Made by a program: the position numbers and the translations under genes. Shown piece by piece: positions 49,909 through 58,584 of a stretch of 64,000 bases of DNA; the stretch's first letter is position 1; every line of letters starts with the position of its first letter. The stretch covers positions 310,001-374,000 of the forward strand of contig NZ_VTEX01000002.1 in the NCBI RefSeq assembly GCF_008180865.1, read 5' to 3'. The notes under the pieces were generated by a model, which was not told the origin of the DNA, ran no database searches, and saw only the letters and a program-made list of their open reading frames with translations. The stretch is from Rossellomorea aquimaris (GTDB lineage: Bacteria; Bacillota; Bacilli; Bacillales; Bacillaceae_B).

Positions 49909-51177
49909 TTATCCATCACAGACCTTATTTTTTATGACAGACTCTTCCTTCCCTCCATTTCTCAAAGCCACCTTTGAAAAGAAGATCCCCAGGACGACAA
50001 GCCCCAAAAACCCGATTCCCATCGCCAGTCCGCCAATGATGTTCCCAACAATCAAACCTGCTGCGCCGATCATTTTTCCGACTTGGAACACCAATCCATT
50101 CATGGCCATATAGGCTCCCCGTCTGCTGTCATCCACGATATCGGCGAGGAGCGACTGGCGTGTCGGGACATAAAGCAATTCGCCGATGGTCAAGACGACA
50201 ACAGAAAGGAAAAGGGTGAGAAAATCATTACTGAAGGCCATGAAGAAATAGCCCATTCCGAAGAGGATGAATCCCGTGTACATGATAGGTTCCTCTTTCT
50301 TTCCGGTGATCCATTTACCGGCAGCTGCCGTGAATAAAACGATCATCAGTGTGTTGACAACGGTCAGTAAGCTCAATAATCGTATTCCGTCCATATCGAA
50401 TGATAATAAGTTGAATAGTTGTATGGTTTGGGGGATGATTTCCTCCTCAAGTCTCACTGAAATGAAATTATTACGTTGAAACTCAATCGATAGAATCGCG
50501 ATTCCACCAAAGGTAAAAGCCATAAACGTCCAGTCTTTCATGACCAGTCCGTAGCTCTTTAAGAGAGGCTTGATTCCATAGGTCCCTTGTCCTTTTCCAC
50601 TCTTGATTTCATACGTATCAATGATTAATGCTGCCGTCATCCAGAGGGTCACAATACCCATCAGGAGAAGAACCGCAATCAGTTCGAAGAAATACTGTTC
50701 AAAGAACCAGCCTCCGATCATCAGCCCGATCATGATGGATAAGTTCACAGCCCAATAATTGACCGAGTACATAAATGCCCTTGTTTCCTTCGTGCTGACA
50801 TCGATCAGCATGGCTTCGGATGCAGGATTGACCATCCCGCCTGAGACGCCGATTACGAGCAACATGATAAAGGTGATCCAAGGCGATGTAAAGATAGGTG
50901 AGTTGACCGCAAGCAATCCGGCAAATGCCCCGACCTTCATGACTTCACCAGCAACCATCAACTGTTTCCTGCCAATGATATCAGCGAGATACCCTCCATA
51001 AAGTCCAGCGATAAACTGAACCGCTACTTGAATGAGCAGAAGAATCCCTGCAACGGATGCATTGATCTCCCTAGTAAAATAAATGGCCATGAATGGGAAA
51101 ACGGCTGAGCCCACTACCCGGCTTAAAAATGACGTATAAATTCGCACTTTGATATTTGGGTGTAAAGTTGAAAACAT
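49909..51177 (-). CDS. MFS transporter paired with an SgrR-type regulator
   Basis: A 422-residue MFS protein with about 12 helices and motif A-like GGYLADIIGRKQLMVAGE. It resembles the MdtH/YttB-type drug exporters. The divergent neighbour is an SgrR-type regulator fused to a peptide-binding domain, a common pairing that suggests the regulator controls this transporter in response to its ligand. The start follows AGAGGAGATGATAC. Confidence 0.87.
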   Translation of the reverse strand: MFSTLHPNIKVRIYTSFLSRVVGSAVFPFMAIYFTREINASVAGILLLIQVAVQFIAGLYGGYLADIIGRKQLMVAGEVMKVGAFAGLLAVNSPIFTSPWITFIMLLVIGVSGGMVNPASEAMLIDVSTKETRAFMYSVNYWAVNLSIMIGLMIGGWFFEQYFFELIAVLLLMGIVTLWMTAALIIDTYEIKSGKGQGTYGIKPLLKSYGLVMKDWTFMAFTFGGIAILSIEFQRNNFISVRLEEEIIPQTIQLFNLLSFDMDGIRLLSLLTVVNTLMIVLFTAAAGKWITGKKEEPIMYTGFILFGMGYFFMAFSNDFLTLFLSVVVLTIGELLYVPTRQSLLADIVDDSRRGAYMAMNGLVFQVGKMIGAAGLIVGNIIGGLAMGIGFLGLVVLGIFFSKVALRNGGKEESVIKNKVCDG

Positions 51178-51275
51178 CGTATCATCTCCTCTATGCTTCC
51201 ATTATGTGCTAGAAGAAAAGGGGTAAAAAGGGTACAATGAAAGAAATAATGTCCCCTTTTAGGAGGAGAATGGAA

Positions 51276-52997
51276 ATGAAAGACCGCTATTTTGCCATGA
51301 GGGCCCATTTTCTCGACCGGGAAGTGAATGGAGAATGCTTTTTTAAATTAAAGGAGCTTGAAGAACGATGGTTTTGTTCGCTAAAAAATGTGAAGAGGAT
51401 CCTTCACCAGTTCGAGGAGTCGGGCAGGCTCACCTACGTACCCGGTGCTGGGAGAGGGAATCCTTCGAAGTTGACCTTTAGAGACCCTTTTCAGAAAGAA
51501 GTAGAAGATTTCATGAAAGACTGTATGGAAAACCGCAAACTCGATCAAGCAGCCCAGCTTCTTAGACTCCCGATTCCGAAGTCATGGATTGCGAAGGCCA
51601 CCTCAGACATCCGGGACATGTTCGGGCTTAAGCGTGGAACGGAATCTAAGGATGTCCTTCACGCCTTTATAACAAGGGATTTTACGACACTTGATCCCTT
51701 GAAGGTATCCATCTCTTTTGAATCCCACTTAATTGAATACCTGGGAGATACGTTAGTCAAATATGATGAAAAAAAAGACACGATCCTTCCCCATATTGCC
51801 CACCACTTCGAGTCGGATGGAGACAAAAAATGGACATTCCACTTGCGGAAAGGGGTGTTCTTTCATCACCAGGAAACACTGACAAGCAAGGATGTCGCTT
51901 ATACCATTGAACGAATCAAAGATAGTGAAGAATCTTCTCACCAATGGCTTGCAGAAGATATCGAGACGGTGGAATGCCCTGGTCCTTATAAAGTGAGCAT
52001 CACATTGAAGAAGGAAAACCCCTTTTTCCTTCGCTATATCGCTTCATCTAACTTTTGTATCCTACCGGCCAATCAGGCTTTCAATGAAGAGGAATGGATC
52101 GGCACCGGTCCCTTTTTATTAAAAGAACGATCGGAAAACAAATTGGTGCTTGAGGCGTTTGACCACTATTTCCTAGAACGCCCCCTCCTGGATGAGCTCC
52201 ATTTTTACAAAGTGAGTCAGGATGCCGCAAACATTGTGGACTTCACCGTACAACATCCACCAACAGAAGAAGTCATGAGCAAGCATGAAATTGAAACGGG
52301 CTTCCGATTTCTCATGTGCAATTTGAGAAGGCAAACCGTGATCCAGCATGCGTCCATCCGAAAAGCTCTGTATCAGCTGATGGATATCAATCGCATGGCT
52401 GATGACTTAGGATGGGAGCATTGGGTTGAAGCAAGCAGCTTCGTGAATTCCAGGTCCTCGCCGCAAAAAAAGGATTCGGAAACCATCCTCTCCCTTCTAA
52501 AAGAAGCGGGATATACCGGAGAGCCGATTACGATTTATCACATGCACTATCAAAAAGCCTTTGAGGTTGCCGATTGGTATAAAAAGCAGGGCGAAGAATA
52601 CGGACTCAACTTCGTCCTGCATCCCTTTACCTTTCCTGACTTCTATCTACGGGACATCGACGAGAAAGCAGACTTAATCTTCATGGGCGAGGTATCTTCA
52701 TTGGATCCCCATCTGTCCTTTCTCGCAGCCTTCTACAACGATACGCTTCTATTCAGAAGGATGTTCCCTGTCGATTCCCTCCAATGGATCGATGGGAAAC
52801 TCGAGCTTTTTAAGCAGGAAGATGCTGAAAACAGGGAACGGATTATGATGGAAATCGAAGATCATATCAGGAAGAACAATCTATTACTCTTTCAACATCA
52901 CCCGATTAAGACGAGGACGTTTCACCCGATGATCAAGGATGTGATGTTCCATTCATTCGGTCATTTTGATTTTTCAAAGCTTTGGATTCCACGGTGA
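51276..52997 (+). CDS. SgrR-family transcriptional regulator with SBP_bac_5 domain
   Basis: A 573-residue cytoplasmic protein. Residues about 1-105 form the SgrR-type winged helix (FKLKELEERWFCSLKNVKRILHQFEESGRLTYVPGAGRGNPSKLTF), and the rest is an oligopeptide-binding-protein fold (WTFHLRKGVFFHHQETLTSKDVAYTIERI, GTGPFLL). There is no signal peptide: the binding domain has become an intracellular sensor. SgrR of E. coli uses this architecture to sense sugar-phosphate stress. AGGAGG nine bases before the ATG at 51276 sets the start. The 98-base gap to the divergent MFS gene should hold the shared control region. Confidence 0.9.
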   Translation: MKDRYFAMRAHFLDREVNGECFFKLKELEERWFCSLKNVKRILHQFEESGRLTYVPGAGRGNPSKLTFRDPFQKEVEDFMKDCMENRKLDQAAQLLRLPIPKSWIAKATSDIRDMFGLKRGTESKDVLHAFITRDFTTLDPLKVSISFESHLIEYLGDTLVKYDEKKDTILPHIAHHFESDGDKKWTFHLRKGVFFHHQETLTSKDVAYTIERIKDSEESSHQWLAEDIETVECPGPYKVSITLKKENPFFLRYIASSNFCILPANQAFNEEEWIGTGPFLLKERSENKLVLEAFDHYFLERPLLDELHFYKVSQDAANIVDFTVQHPPTEEVMSKHEIETGFRFLMCNLRRQTVIQHASIRKALYQLMDINRMADDLGWEHWVEASSFVNSRSSPQKKDSETILSLLKEAGYTGEPITIYHMHYQKAFEVADWYKKQGEEYGLNFVLHPFTFPDFYLRDIDEKADLIFMGEVSSLDPHLSFLAAFYNDTLLFRRMFPVDSLQWIDGKLELFKQEDAENRERIMMEIEDHIRKNNLLLFQHHPIKTRTFHPMIKDVMFHSFGHFDFSKLWIPR

Positions 52998-53021
52998 TTT
53001 CGGTTAGGCTACATAAACAAG

Positions 53022-53055
53022 AAGGGAACTCCAGACATTTGGAGTTCCTTTCATT
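53022..53055 (+). terminator. Terminator of the SgrR-type gene
   Basis: AAGGGAACTCCA (53022-53033) pairs with TGGAGTTCCTTT (53040-53051) with one mismatch, followed by CATTT. Confidence 0.75.
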
Positions 53056-53075
53056 TGAAGGCCATAATTTAAAAG

Positions 53076-53216
53076 CTATAAATGAAATTCATTTTTAATC
53101 ATCCTGGCTACCTCTTCTGCACTCATATCTGTATTATTGATTTTAATATAATTCTCTTCTTCTTTTTCTCCCCTTCTCCCCGAAATGATCAGATGATTTT
53201 CTGCATCGCCAACCAT
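53076..53216 (-). pseudogene. C-terminal remnant resembling a P-loop kinase
   Basis: A 46-residue frame with no ribosome site, read on the minus strand: MVGDAENHLIISGRRGEKE then NYIKINNTDMSAEEVARMIKNEF. The end NNTDMSAEEVARxI resembles the C-terminus of small AAA/shikimate-kinase-like nucleotide kinases. A TGA stops the frame just upstream, and its first bases overlap the 3' end of the next minus-strand gene in another frame. Most likely the tail of a deleted gene; the family assignment is weak. Confidence 0.35.
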
Positions 53217-53464
53217 TCTTCAAATCTCTTCACACCAGTTTCATAGGTTAGATCGTTTCCGATGATTGAAAAAATTCTAGTTCCTAATCCCTCTAGTGAT
53301 AACTCGTTTTCTTCGATTGTATTTTTAAGCCCATATTGTTCAAAGTCAAAGAAGATATCCCACACATCCTCCGATAACCTTTTATAAGCAATAGACTCAT
53401 AATCACAGTTATTTTCGTAATAACCTAAATGCAGATGATATTTATCGTCATATTTCATTTCCAT
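53189..53464 (-). CDS. Small acidic protein, unrecognised
   Basis: A 91-residue soluble protein rich in aromatic and acidic residues (KYDDKYHLHLGYYENNCDYESIAYKRLSEDVWDIFFDFEQYG). GGAGG eight bases before the ATG at 53464 is strong. The composition resembles small immunity-like or antirestriction-like proteins, but no family is recognised. Confidence 0.6.
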   Translation of the reverse strand: MEMKYDDKYHLHLGYYENNCDYESIAYKRLSEDVWDIFFDFEQYGLKNTIEENELSLEGLGTRIFSIIGNDLTYETGVKRFEEWLAMQKII

Positions 53465-53540
53465 CAACTCTTACCTCCGATCAATTAATTCTGTGAAATA
53501 CAAGATGATAGAACTTCATAAATCTGGAACGAAACCATTG

Positions 53541-53585
53541 AATTAATTCCATTTATTTGAAATAATTGGAATTAATTAATTTAAT
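53541..53585 (+). promoter_or_regulatory. pdaC promoter with overlapping inverted repeat
   Basis: AATTAATTCCA (53541-53551) and TGGAATTAATT (53567-53577) form an 11-bp inverted repeat. It overlaps a sigma-A-like promoter TTGAAA (53557-53562), 17 bases, TTTAAT (53580-53585). A repressor site is plausible. Confidence 0.5.
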
Positions 53586-53628
53586 AGCACTTGAGGTAGA
53601 TAGCCTTTTGCAGGAAAGAGGATAACGT

Positions 53629-55014
53629 ATGCTGAAAAAGATACCCTTTAGGCGGATACGCTGGCCGGGGTGGGTTGTGTTGTGTGTAATAGGATTTTCT
53701 TTGGTTTATGGGATGGCCCAGTTGGTAGTTGGAATCGGATTCGACCAGGATTCCGGGCAGGCATCCCTATCGAGTATAGACTTTGAGACGGTAACTGAGA
53801 AGACGGATACATATACCATGTCCATTAAGACTCCGGTTATCGGAGACTCAACCATTCATAAGCCCATACAAGGATGGATCAAGCAAGAGAAAGAAGCATT
53901 TTTAGCAGCAGTAAAGGAAAACAAGGATGAGCTTGGAGATGGTTACCGTGCTCACTTAATCATCCAAGCCGATGTAAAGAAAGCGACAGATGATACATAT
54001 AGTATAATCTTTAACTCGTATCAGTTGGTGAATGATATACGTGGTCAACAACAGGTGAAAATCTATACTATTGATGCCTCTGAAAAGAGAATTTTACACC
54101 TATCTGACATCATGCAAACCAGTGGCAAGCCAATCCATATAATCCGAAACCAAATCCTAAAAAATGAATCTATCAATCTGGTGGATGACAAGATGGATAA
54201 GGTATTAAGTGACCCTGCATCGTGGAATTGGTCCATATCCCCCAGAGCACTCACGTTGTACTTTGAGGAGTCGGAAATCGCTGCTAAAGGGGCTGGCCCA
54301 ATCCAAGTAGAGGTTCCCATTAAACTTATCCGCCCTTATCTCAATAAAAAAATGGCTGATGCACTAGGTACATCAGAAGGAGCACCAGTAAATGTATCCA
54401 TCGAACCTGAAGGGAAATATGTGGCTCTTACGTTTGATGATGGCCCAAACGTTGAGGTAACGCCACGAATTCTCAAGATACTCAAAGCCCATGACGTACA
54501 GGCAACTTTTTTCATGCTGGGAAGTCAGGCTGAAAAATACCCTTCCCTTGCGAAACGAGTTGCCGAAGCCGGCCATGAAATCGGCAATCATACAGATCAC
54601 CATCAAGATTTGACGAAAATCGGAAGAAATCAAGTGGCACAAGAGATCCAAATTTCCAGCCGAAAAATCGAGGATGCGACTGGTCAAATCCCCTCAAGTT
54701 TACGACCGCCTTATGGAGCGATCAATCATGAGGTGGTGGAGGTGGCTGGTAATTATGGCTCCCCAATCGTCCTATGGTCCGTCGATTCACTAGATTGGAA
54801 AAACAAGAATGCCGATAGCATCAACCGGGTTGTTCAAAATGCAATCACCCCGGGATCCATCATCCTGTTACACGATGTTCATCCAACTACAGCTGACGCT
54901 TTGCCGACATTACTAACAACACTTGAAAAGGAAGGGTATCAATTTGTAACCGTCTCTCAGTTACAATCGATTAATGCGGAGGAGAGTGCCGGTCCTTACT
55001 ACGGTAATATTTGA
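53629..55014 (+). CDS. pdaC: PdaC-like membrane-bound polysaccharide deacetylase
   Basis: A 461-residue protein close in size and layout to B. subtilis PdaC. It has an N-terminal signal anchor (about residues 16-36), a DUF4163/DUF3298 region (about 50-245) with YRAHLIIQADVKKATDDTYSIIFNSYQ, and a CE4 NodB domain (about 262-445) with TFDDGP, HTDHH (HxxxH), RPPYG, WSVDSLDW and LLHDVH. PdaC deacetylates N-acetylmuramic acid of peptidoglycan and confers lysozyme resistance. A promoter with an overlapping inverted repeat lies upstream. Confidence 0.9.
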   Translation: MLKKIPFRRIRWPGWVVLCVIGFSLVYGMAQLVVGIGFDQDSGQASLSSIDFETVTEKTDTYTMSIKTPVIGDSTIHKPIQGWIKQEKEAFLAAVKENKDELGDGYRAHLIIQADVKKATDDTYSIIFNSYQLVNDIRGQQQVKIYTIDASEKRILHLSDIMQTSGKPIHIIRNQILKNESINLVDDKMDKVLSDPASWNWSISPRALTLYFEESEIAAKGAGPIQVEVPIKLIRPYLNKKMADALGTSEGAPVNVSIEPEGKYVALTFDDGPNVEVTPRILKILKAHDVQATFFMLGSQAEKYPSLAKRVAEAGHEIGNHTDHHQDLTKIGRNQVAQEIQISSRKIEDATGQIPSSLRPPYGAINHEVVEVAGNYGSPIVLWSVDSLDWKNKNADSINRVVQNAITPGSIILLHDVHPTTADALPTLLTTLEKEGYQFVTVSQLQSINAEESAGPYYGNI

Positions 55015-55023
55015 ATGAGGCTG

Positions 55024-55054
55024 CGGTTCTATTGCTTTGAAAGCAGTAGAACCG
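55024..55054 (+). terminator. Hairpin after pdaC
   Basis: CGGTTCTA pairs with TAGAACCG (55024-55054) with an inner GCTTT/AAAGC stem. It lacks a T run, so its termination role is uncertain. Confidence 0.45.
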
Positions 55055-55107
55055 TCCGGCATGCAAAAAAAAGTGAATCAAAACCTCTTGATCACCTCTC
55101 ACCTCAT

Positions 55108-55446
55108 TCACCGGACCGTCGTCTCCAACGCCTCATTCCTCATTTCTCTGATATATTCCTTAGCGACATGTTCCCTCCCGCCATGCTGTTCGTACCAATC
55201 CCTGATCCGTTTCAGATGATCTTCATCATTCCTGATGCTGGTTTCAATCTTCATATAATCGTCCTGACTGTCGTATTCCCAAATAGCAAAGATCTCAACG
55301 GTCTCTTCATCATGATCCTTCATCCAGCGGCCAACCAGTCGCGAGCCGTGTTTAAGCTGGTTCGGCAAATTGGTGTGATTGAAGTGATCATTGAACGTTT
55401 CGACGAACTCTTTTTTGACTAGATAGAACTTTCTTCTATAGAACAT
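55108..55446 (-). CDS. NIPSNAP-family protein
   Basis: A 112-residue dimeric alpha-beta barrel-type protein of the NIPSNAP family: FYRRKFYLVKKEFVETFNDHFNHTNLPNQLKHGSRLVGRWM, then FAIWEYDSQDDYMKIETSI. Function in bacteria is unknown. GGAAAGGAG precedes the ATG. It overlaps the methyltransferase gene by 28 bases, so the two are cotranscribed. Confidence 0.82.
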   Translation of the reverse strand: MFYRRKFYLVKKEFVETFNDHFNHTNLPNQLKHGSRLVGRWMKDHDEETVEIFAIWEYDSQDDYMKIETSIRNDEDHLKRIRDWYEQHGGREHVAKEYIREMRNEALETTVR

Positions 55447-56204
55447 GATGGTTCTCCTTTCCTTGCCTTGATCACCATCGTAGTAGGAAATTTCCTCGCC
55501 TTATATAATGAGTAATAGCGATCAGATACTTCCTCTTCCACTGAGTCAAAAGCTGCTGATACGTCACTTTCAATAACCGATTCAATCGTAAATCCTGCTT
55601 TGATGACTTCATTTAAATAAGTACTAAATTTACGTTTCGGGATGACGACAGGTGCATCTTCGCCTTTGAAGTTGGGGTACGTAGTGACTCCCTCTTTCTG
55701 GTAAGAACCTTCCATATAAATTTGACCATCTTCACTTTTCATATGGGGGTATAAGGGATGATCCCAACTAAAGATCAGTGAACCGCCTGTTTTCAAATAA
55801 GAGTGAATCAACGTTAAAGTAGATGGCAGGTCTGTTGTCCAGCCAATGGCATAGATAGAGTATACGATGTCAAAATAATCCTTCTGTAATCCGATGTCTT
55901 CTTCCATAGGTGAACAGGATAAGTTGGCATCCAAGCCCTTTAACGTTTCTTTTGCCGTCTCGATTTGGGTCTCTGACAGGTCAACGCCCCATAATTCACT
56001 GGCACCCATTCCCTTCATATAAAGTAAGGAGTGCCCGCTGCCACACCCTATATCAAGCACCTTTTTGCTGGTAATGTCATCAAACAGCCTCAATTCGTCT
56101 TCCGTCTGTGTAAACGGCCCGTAACTCGGCAAGGCATCCTTCCCGTTAAAATGGCGGGCGACTTTATCCCAGCTTTTTTTATTTTGTCTCAGAATATCCA
56201 GCAT
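55419..56204 (-). CDS. Class I SAM-dependent methyltransferase
   Basis: A 261-residue methyltransferase: motif I VLDIGCGSGHSLLYM, the acidic residue of motif II in LWGVDLSETQIETA, motif post-I and IV as DIVYSIYAIGWTTD, and SWDHPLYPHM. The ubiquinone/menaquinone and small-molecule methyltransferase group is likely, substrate unknown. AAAAGGGG precedes the ATG. It overlaps the NIPSNAP gene. Confidence 0.87.
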   Translation of the reverse strand: MLDILRQNKKSWDKVARHFNGKDALPSYGPFTQTEDELRLFDDITSKKVLDIGCGSGHSLLYMKGMGASELWGVDLSETQIETAKETLKGLDANLSCSPMEEDIGLQKDYFDIVYSIYAIGWTTDLPSTLTLIHSYLKTGGSLIFSWDHPLYPHMKSEDGQIYMEGSYQKEGVTTYPNFKGEDAPVVIPKRKFSTYLNEVIKAGFTIESVIESDVSAAFDSVEEEVSDRYYSLYKARKFPTTMVIKARKGEPSCSIEESSI

Positions 56205-56219
56205 CTTAGCATCCCCTTT

Positions 56220-56864
56220 TCATTTAATTACTCTGTATATATAATCCGCACTCCCTATCGGATCTACCTCATCAACGTAATAATCTTCAGCCAACCAGTA
56301 TCTTCTTTTATACTTTTCAAGCCTTGCTTGATGGTCACCGAGATAGGTGTCACGGTCCAATACTCTTTCAGCTCTAAATTCATGTGAGCAATCAATATAG
56401 ATCATAAAATCAACATAACGTCGCCATTCTTTCCTTTGTAAGAAGACACCCTCAATAAGGATGATGGCAGACGGGGGCATGTGGATTGGTTTCGTAATGA
56501 CCGAATCCGTTGAAGAATGATAGAACGGGAGGGTAATAGAGCCGCTAGCATGCAGCTTTCTGAACAGCTCTGTTTCAATTAATCCAATATCCCATTGGAG
56601 AAAATAATATTCGAACCATTCATCATTCCCGGTCCCATATCGCTTATGTGCTTCAACAATATGATCATCAAGATGAACGATGAAAACCTCATGACTTGAA
56701 AGCTCCAATGCATGTCGAAGCTCTTTTGCGACTGTAGTCTTACCTGCTCCTCCTAAGCCATCGATACCTGAAATGAAGGGCCGATTTTCCGAGAACTTTT
56801 CCTGATAACGGGATAGCAATGGTTCTATCACTTCATCGATGGACACTTTGCTCACCCTCATCAT
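56220..56864 (-). CDS. Uridine kinase-like P-loop kinase
   Basis: A 214-residue NTP kinase: Walker A SGIDGLGGAGKTTVAKEL, the DD of HLDDHIVEAH, the strand AIILIEGVFLQ typical of uridine kinases and phosphoribulokinases, and RRYWLAEDYY. It overlaps the cytidine deaminase-like gene by four bases (ATGA). Phosphorylation of a nucleoside or sugar alcohol is likely; substrate unproven. Confidence 0.82.
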   Translation of the reverse strand: MMRVSKVSIDEVIEPLLSRYQEKFSENRPFISGIDGLGGAGKTTVAKELRHALELSSHEVFIVHLDDHIVEAHKRYGTGNDEWFEYYFLQWDIGLIETELFRKLHASGSITLPFYHSSTDSVITKPIHMPPSAIILIEGVFLQRKEWRRYVDFMIYIDCSHEFRAERVLDRDTYLGDHQARLEKYKRRYWLAEDYYVDEVDPIGSADYIYRVIK

Positions 56865-57298
56865 TTTCCTTCCATATTACTCGTATATTTCTCTGGCAAC
56901 AGCTCCAACACATGACACTTTACGAGTTCACCATTATAAGGAATGATGACATCGGTATTTTCCCCATAGTCACTGATTAATTCACGGCACATTCCACAGG
57001 GGGCAACGACCCAACATTTCTCTATATCTTCGTGTGGATGAGGATGAGCCACGGCTACAATCGTTTCAAATTCGTGATCCCCTTCAGAAATGGACTTCCC
57101 GATCGCCATCGCTTCCCCACATACTGTGATTCTTCCGACGTTTGCTTCTACGTGCACCGCTGAATATACTTGTCCGGATGCTGACCTGACTGCCGAACCA
57201 ATGTGGTGTCGTCCATATCGGTAATTTTTTTCGATGACCTTTTCTGCTTCCCTGATCAATTCATAGTCTCTATCTTCTAGCGGTCTAACTTTTAACAT
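56861..57298 (-). CDS. Cytidine deaminase-like zinc protein
   Basis: A 145-residue CDA-fold protein: the first motif is VHVEANVGRITVCGEAMAIG (H-x-E with conserved AVHVEAN) and the second is VAPCGMCRELISDYG (PCxxC). Together these give the zinc ligands of cytidine deaminase-type enzymes, with H in place of the usual C in the first motif. It is coupled to the kinase gene and close to the S51-family gene, suggesting nucleoside salvage or repair. The ATG at 57298 follows AAAGGGGACC. Confidence 0.85.
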   Translation of the reverse strand: MLKVRPLEDRDYELIREAEKVIEKNYRYGRHHIGSAVRSASGQVYSAVHVEANVGRITVCGEAMAIGKSISEGDHEFETIVAVAHPHPHEDIEKCWVVAPCGMCRELISDYGENTDVIIPYNGELVKCHVLELLPEKYTSNMEGK

Positions 57299-57346
57299 GA
57301 TGATTGGTCCCCTTTGGTCGATTATTTTTTTATCGATACAGAACAC

Positions 57347-58018
57347 TTATTGAATGTCCTCATTAGGTTTAACGCCATATTGATCTTCGTTTTTAAAGAT
57401 ATGAGCAGGAGACGAGCCTATTACTCTAAGTTTGCCCTCACTTATAACAATGCCCGTTTCCTCTGGTAACGCAAGAACAGAAAATCCATATTTGTTTGCG
57501 TATTCTTTGATTAAGCTATCATTACTAGTTTCATAGTGACACCAAACTGAATAGTTATCTATGTAGTTAAAACCTTCAAAGGTCTTCAAACTTGTATGGT
57601 TTGGATCCATATGTGAGGAGGTTAAAACATCTCTGCCAAAAATAATAGCTCCGGCACTCCCTCCATATACAATCCCCTTTTTGTCTATATACTCTTTTAA
57701 AATTTCATCAAAGCCTGTCGCACGGAAGGTGTTTAACAAATAAAAAGTGTTTCCTCCGCCGATGTAAATGGATGAGAATTCCTTTAGATCCTCTGGAGAC
57801 TTAGCTTCTAAATCAGTCCACATGTCTATTTCAGTAATGCCTAGAGGGTTAAACACACTATGTATCCATTTGTAACAGTCTTCATAAGGAATTTCGCCTT
57901 GCATCGCGATTGGAATATATAGCAACGGCTTATCAAGATCTAATGCCATAACAAATTCCTTATCAATTATGTCTGTCTGTTCCTTATCTCCACCGCCAGA
58001 TAGGAATAAGTTAATCAT
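57347..58018 (-). CDS. S51-family peptidase (aspartyl dipeptidase-like)
   Basis: A 223-residue protein of peptidase family S51: N-terminal LFLSGGGDKEQT, IYIGGGNTFYLLNTFR, and the catalytic serine in GIVYGGSAGAIIFG. Family members cut N-terminal aspartyl dipeptides or cyanophycin. AGGGGGAAGG precedes the ATG at 58018. A TTTGAAATAATTGG motif lies 40-60 bases upstream. It precedes the cytidine deaminase-like gene by 48 bases and may be cotranscribed. Confidence 0.85.
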   Translation of the reverse strand: MINLFLSGGGDKEQTDIIDKEFVMALDLDKPLLYIPIAMQGEIPYEDCYKWIHSVFNPLGITEIDMWTDLEAKSPEDLKEFSSIYIGGGNTFYLLNTFRATGFDEILKEYIDKKGIVYGGSAGAIIFGRDVLTSSHMDPNHTSLKTFEGFNYIDNYSVWCHYETSNDSLIKEYANKYGFSVLALPEETGIVISEGKLRVIGSSPAHIFKNEDQYGVKPNEDIQ

Positions 58019-58046
58019 GAATCCCTTCCCCCTAATCGCCATTTTT

Positions 58047-58076
58047 TAACTATCCCACACTACCAATTATTTCAAA
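58047..58076 (-). promoter_or_regulatory. TTTGAAATAATTGG motif upstream of the S51 gene
   Basis: Minus strand: TTTGAAATAATTGG (58076-58063), with TTGAAA, 17 bases, TAGTTA (58052-58047) as a possible weak promoter. The same 14-mer occurs before pdaC and the HIT gene. Confidence 0.45.
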
Positions 58077-58223
58077 TTACCCCTTTTAACTCAATGATTA
58101 TTTTCGAAAAAAAGAAGCTTACCCAATACACGATAAACCACCGTTCGTATGAAAGGTAAGCCGGATATTTCTTTCTTGTTACTGAATTAGCATAAATTGC
58201 TATTACTTTTTGACCACCTTTTA

Positions 58224-58249
58224 GTTTAATCTTACTCCCATCTGGATAA
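58224..58249 (+). promoter_or_regulatory. Possible sigma-B promoter of csbD
   Basis: GTTTAA (58224-58229), 14 bases, GGATAA (58244-58249), against the sigma-B pattern GTTTAA-N12-14-GGGTAT. The -10 matches at 4 of 6 positions. CsbD is sigma-B controlled in B. subtilis. Confidence 0.5.
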
Positions 58250-58290
58250 TGAATAATAAGACAATAAATCATAGAAATGAGGTAATGAAA

Positions 58291-58473
58291 ATGCGAGTAA
58301 ATGATGATCAAATAAAAGGAAAGCGAAAACAGACAAAGGGAGATTTAAAGAAAGGATTAGGCAAGCTTACAAACGACGATTCTAAAATTGCGGAAGGCGA
58401 ACGCGATAAGGATAAAGGAAAGATGCAAGAGAAAGTCGGCGATATGAAGGAATCGTTTAAAAAGAATTGGTAA
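58291..58473 (+). CDS. csbD: CsbD-family stress protein
   Basis: A 60-residue charged protein of the CsbD family: DDQIKGKRKQTKGDLKKGLGKLTNDDSKIAEGERDKDKGKMQEKVGDMKESF. CsbD proteins are abundant during general stress and have no known biochemical role. GAGGTAATGAAA precedes the ATG at 58291; the earlier ATG at 58249 lacks a site. A sigma-B-like promoter lies upstream. Confidence 0.88.
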   Translation: MRVNDDQIKGKRKQTKGDLKKGLGKLTNDDSKIAEGERDKDKGKMQEKVGDMKESFKKNW

Positions 58474-58529
58474 TTGCAATCAGGCTTTCCCTTCTGTGAA
58501 TGTAAGCCATACTGCACATAAATCATGAG

Positions 58530-58577
58530 AGGACGACCCTCCTGCTTACTAGGAAAAGCAGAAGGATCGTCCTTTTT
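58530..58577. terminator. Bidirectional terminator with extended stem
   Basis: AGGACGACCCTCCTGCTT (58530-58547) pairs with AAGCAGAAGGATCGTCCT (58555-58572) with two mismatches, followed by TTTTTC. It lies between convergent csbD and the beta-sandwich gene. Confidence 0.75.
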
Positions 58578-58584
58578 CTTCAGT

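Noticed and set aside
58072-58311. 79-codon minus-strand frame upstream of csbD
   Set aside because: It overlaps the csbD promoter and start, has no ribosome site and no recognisable domain.
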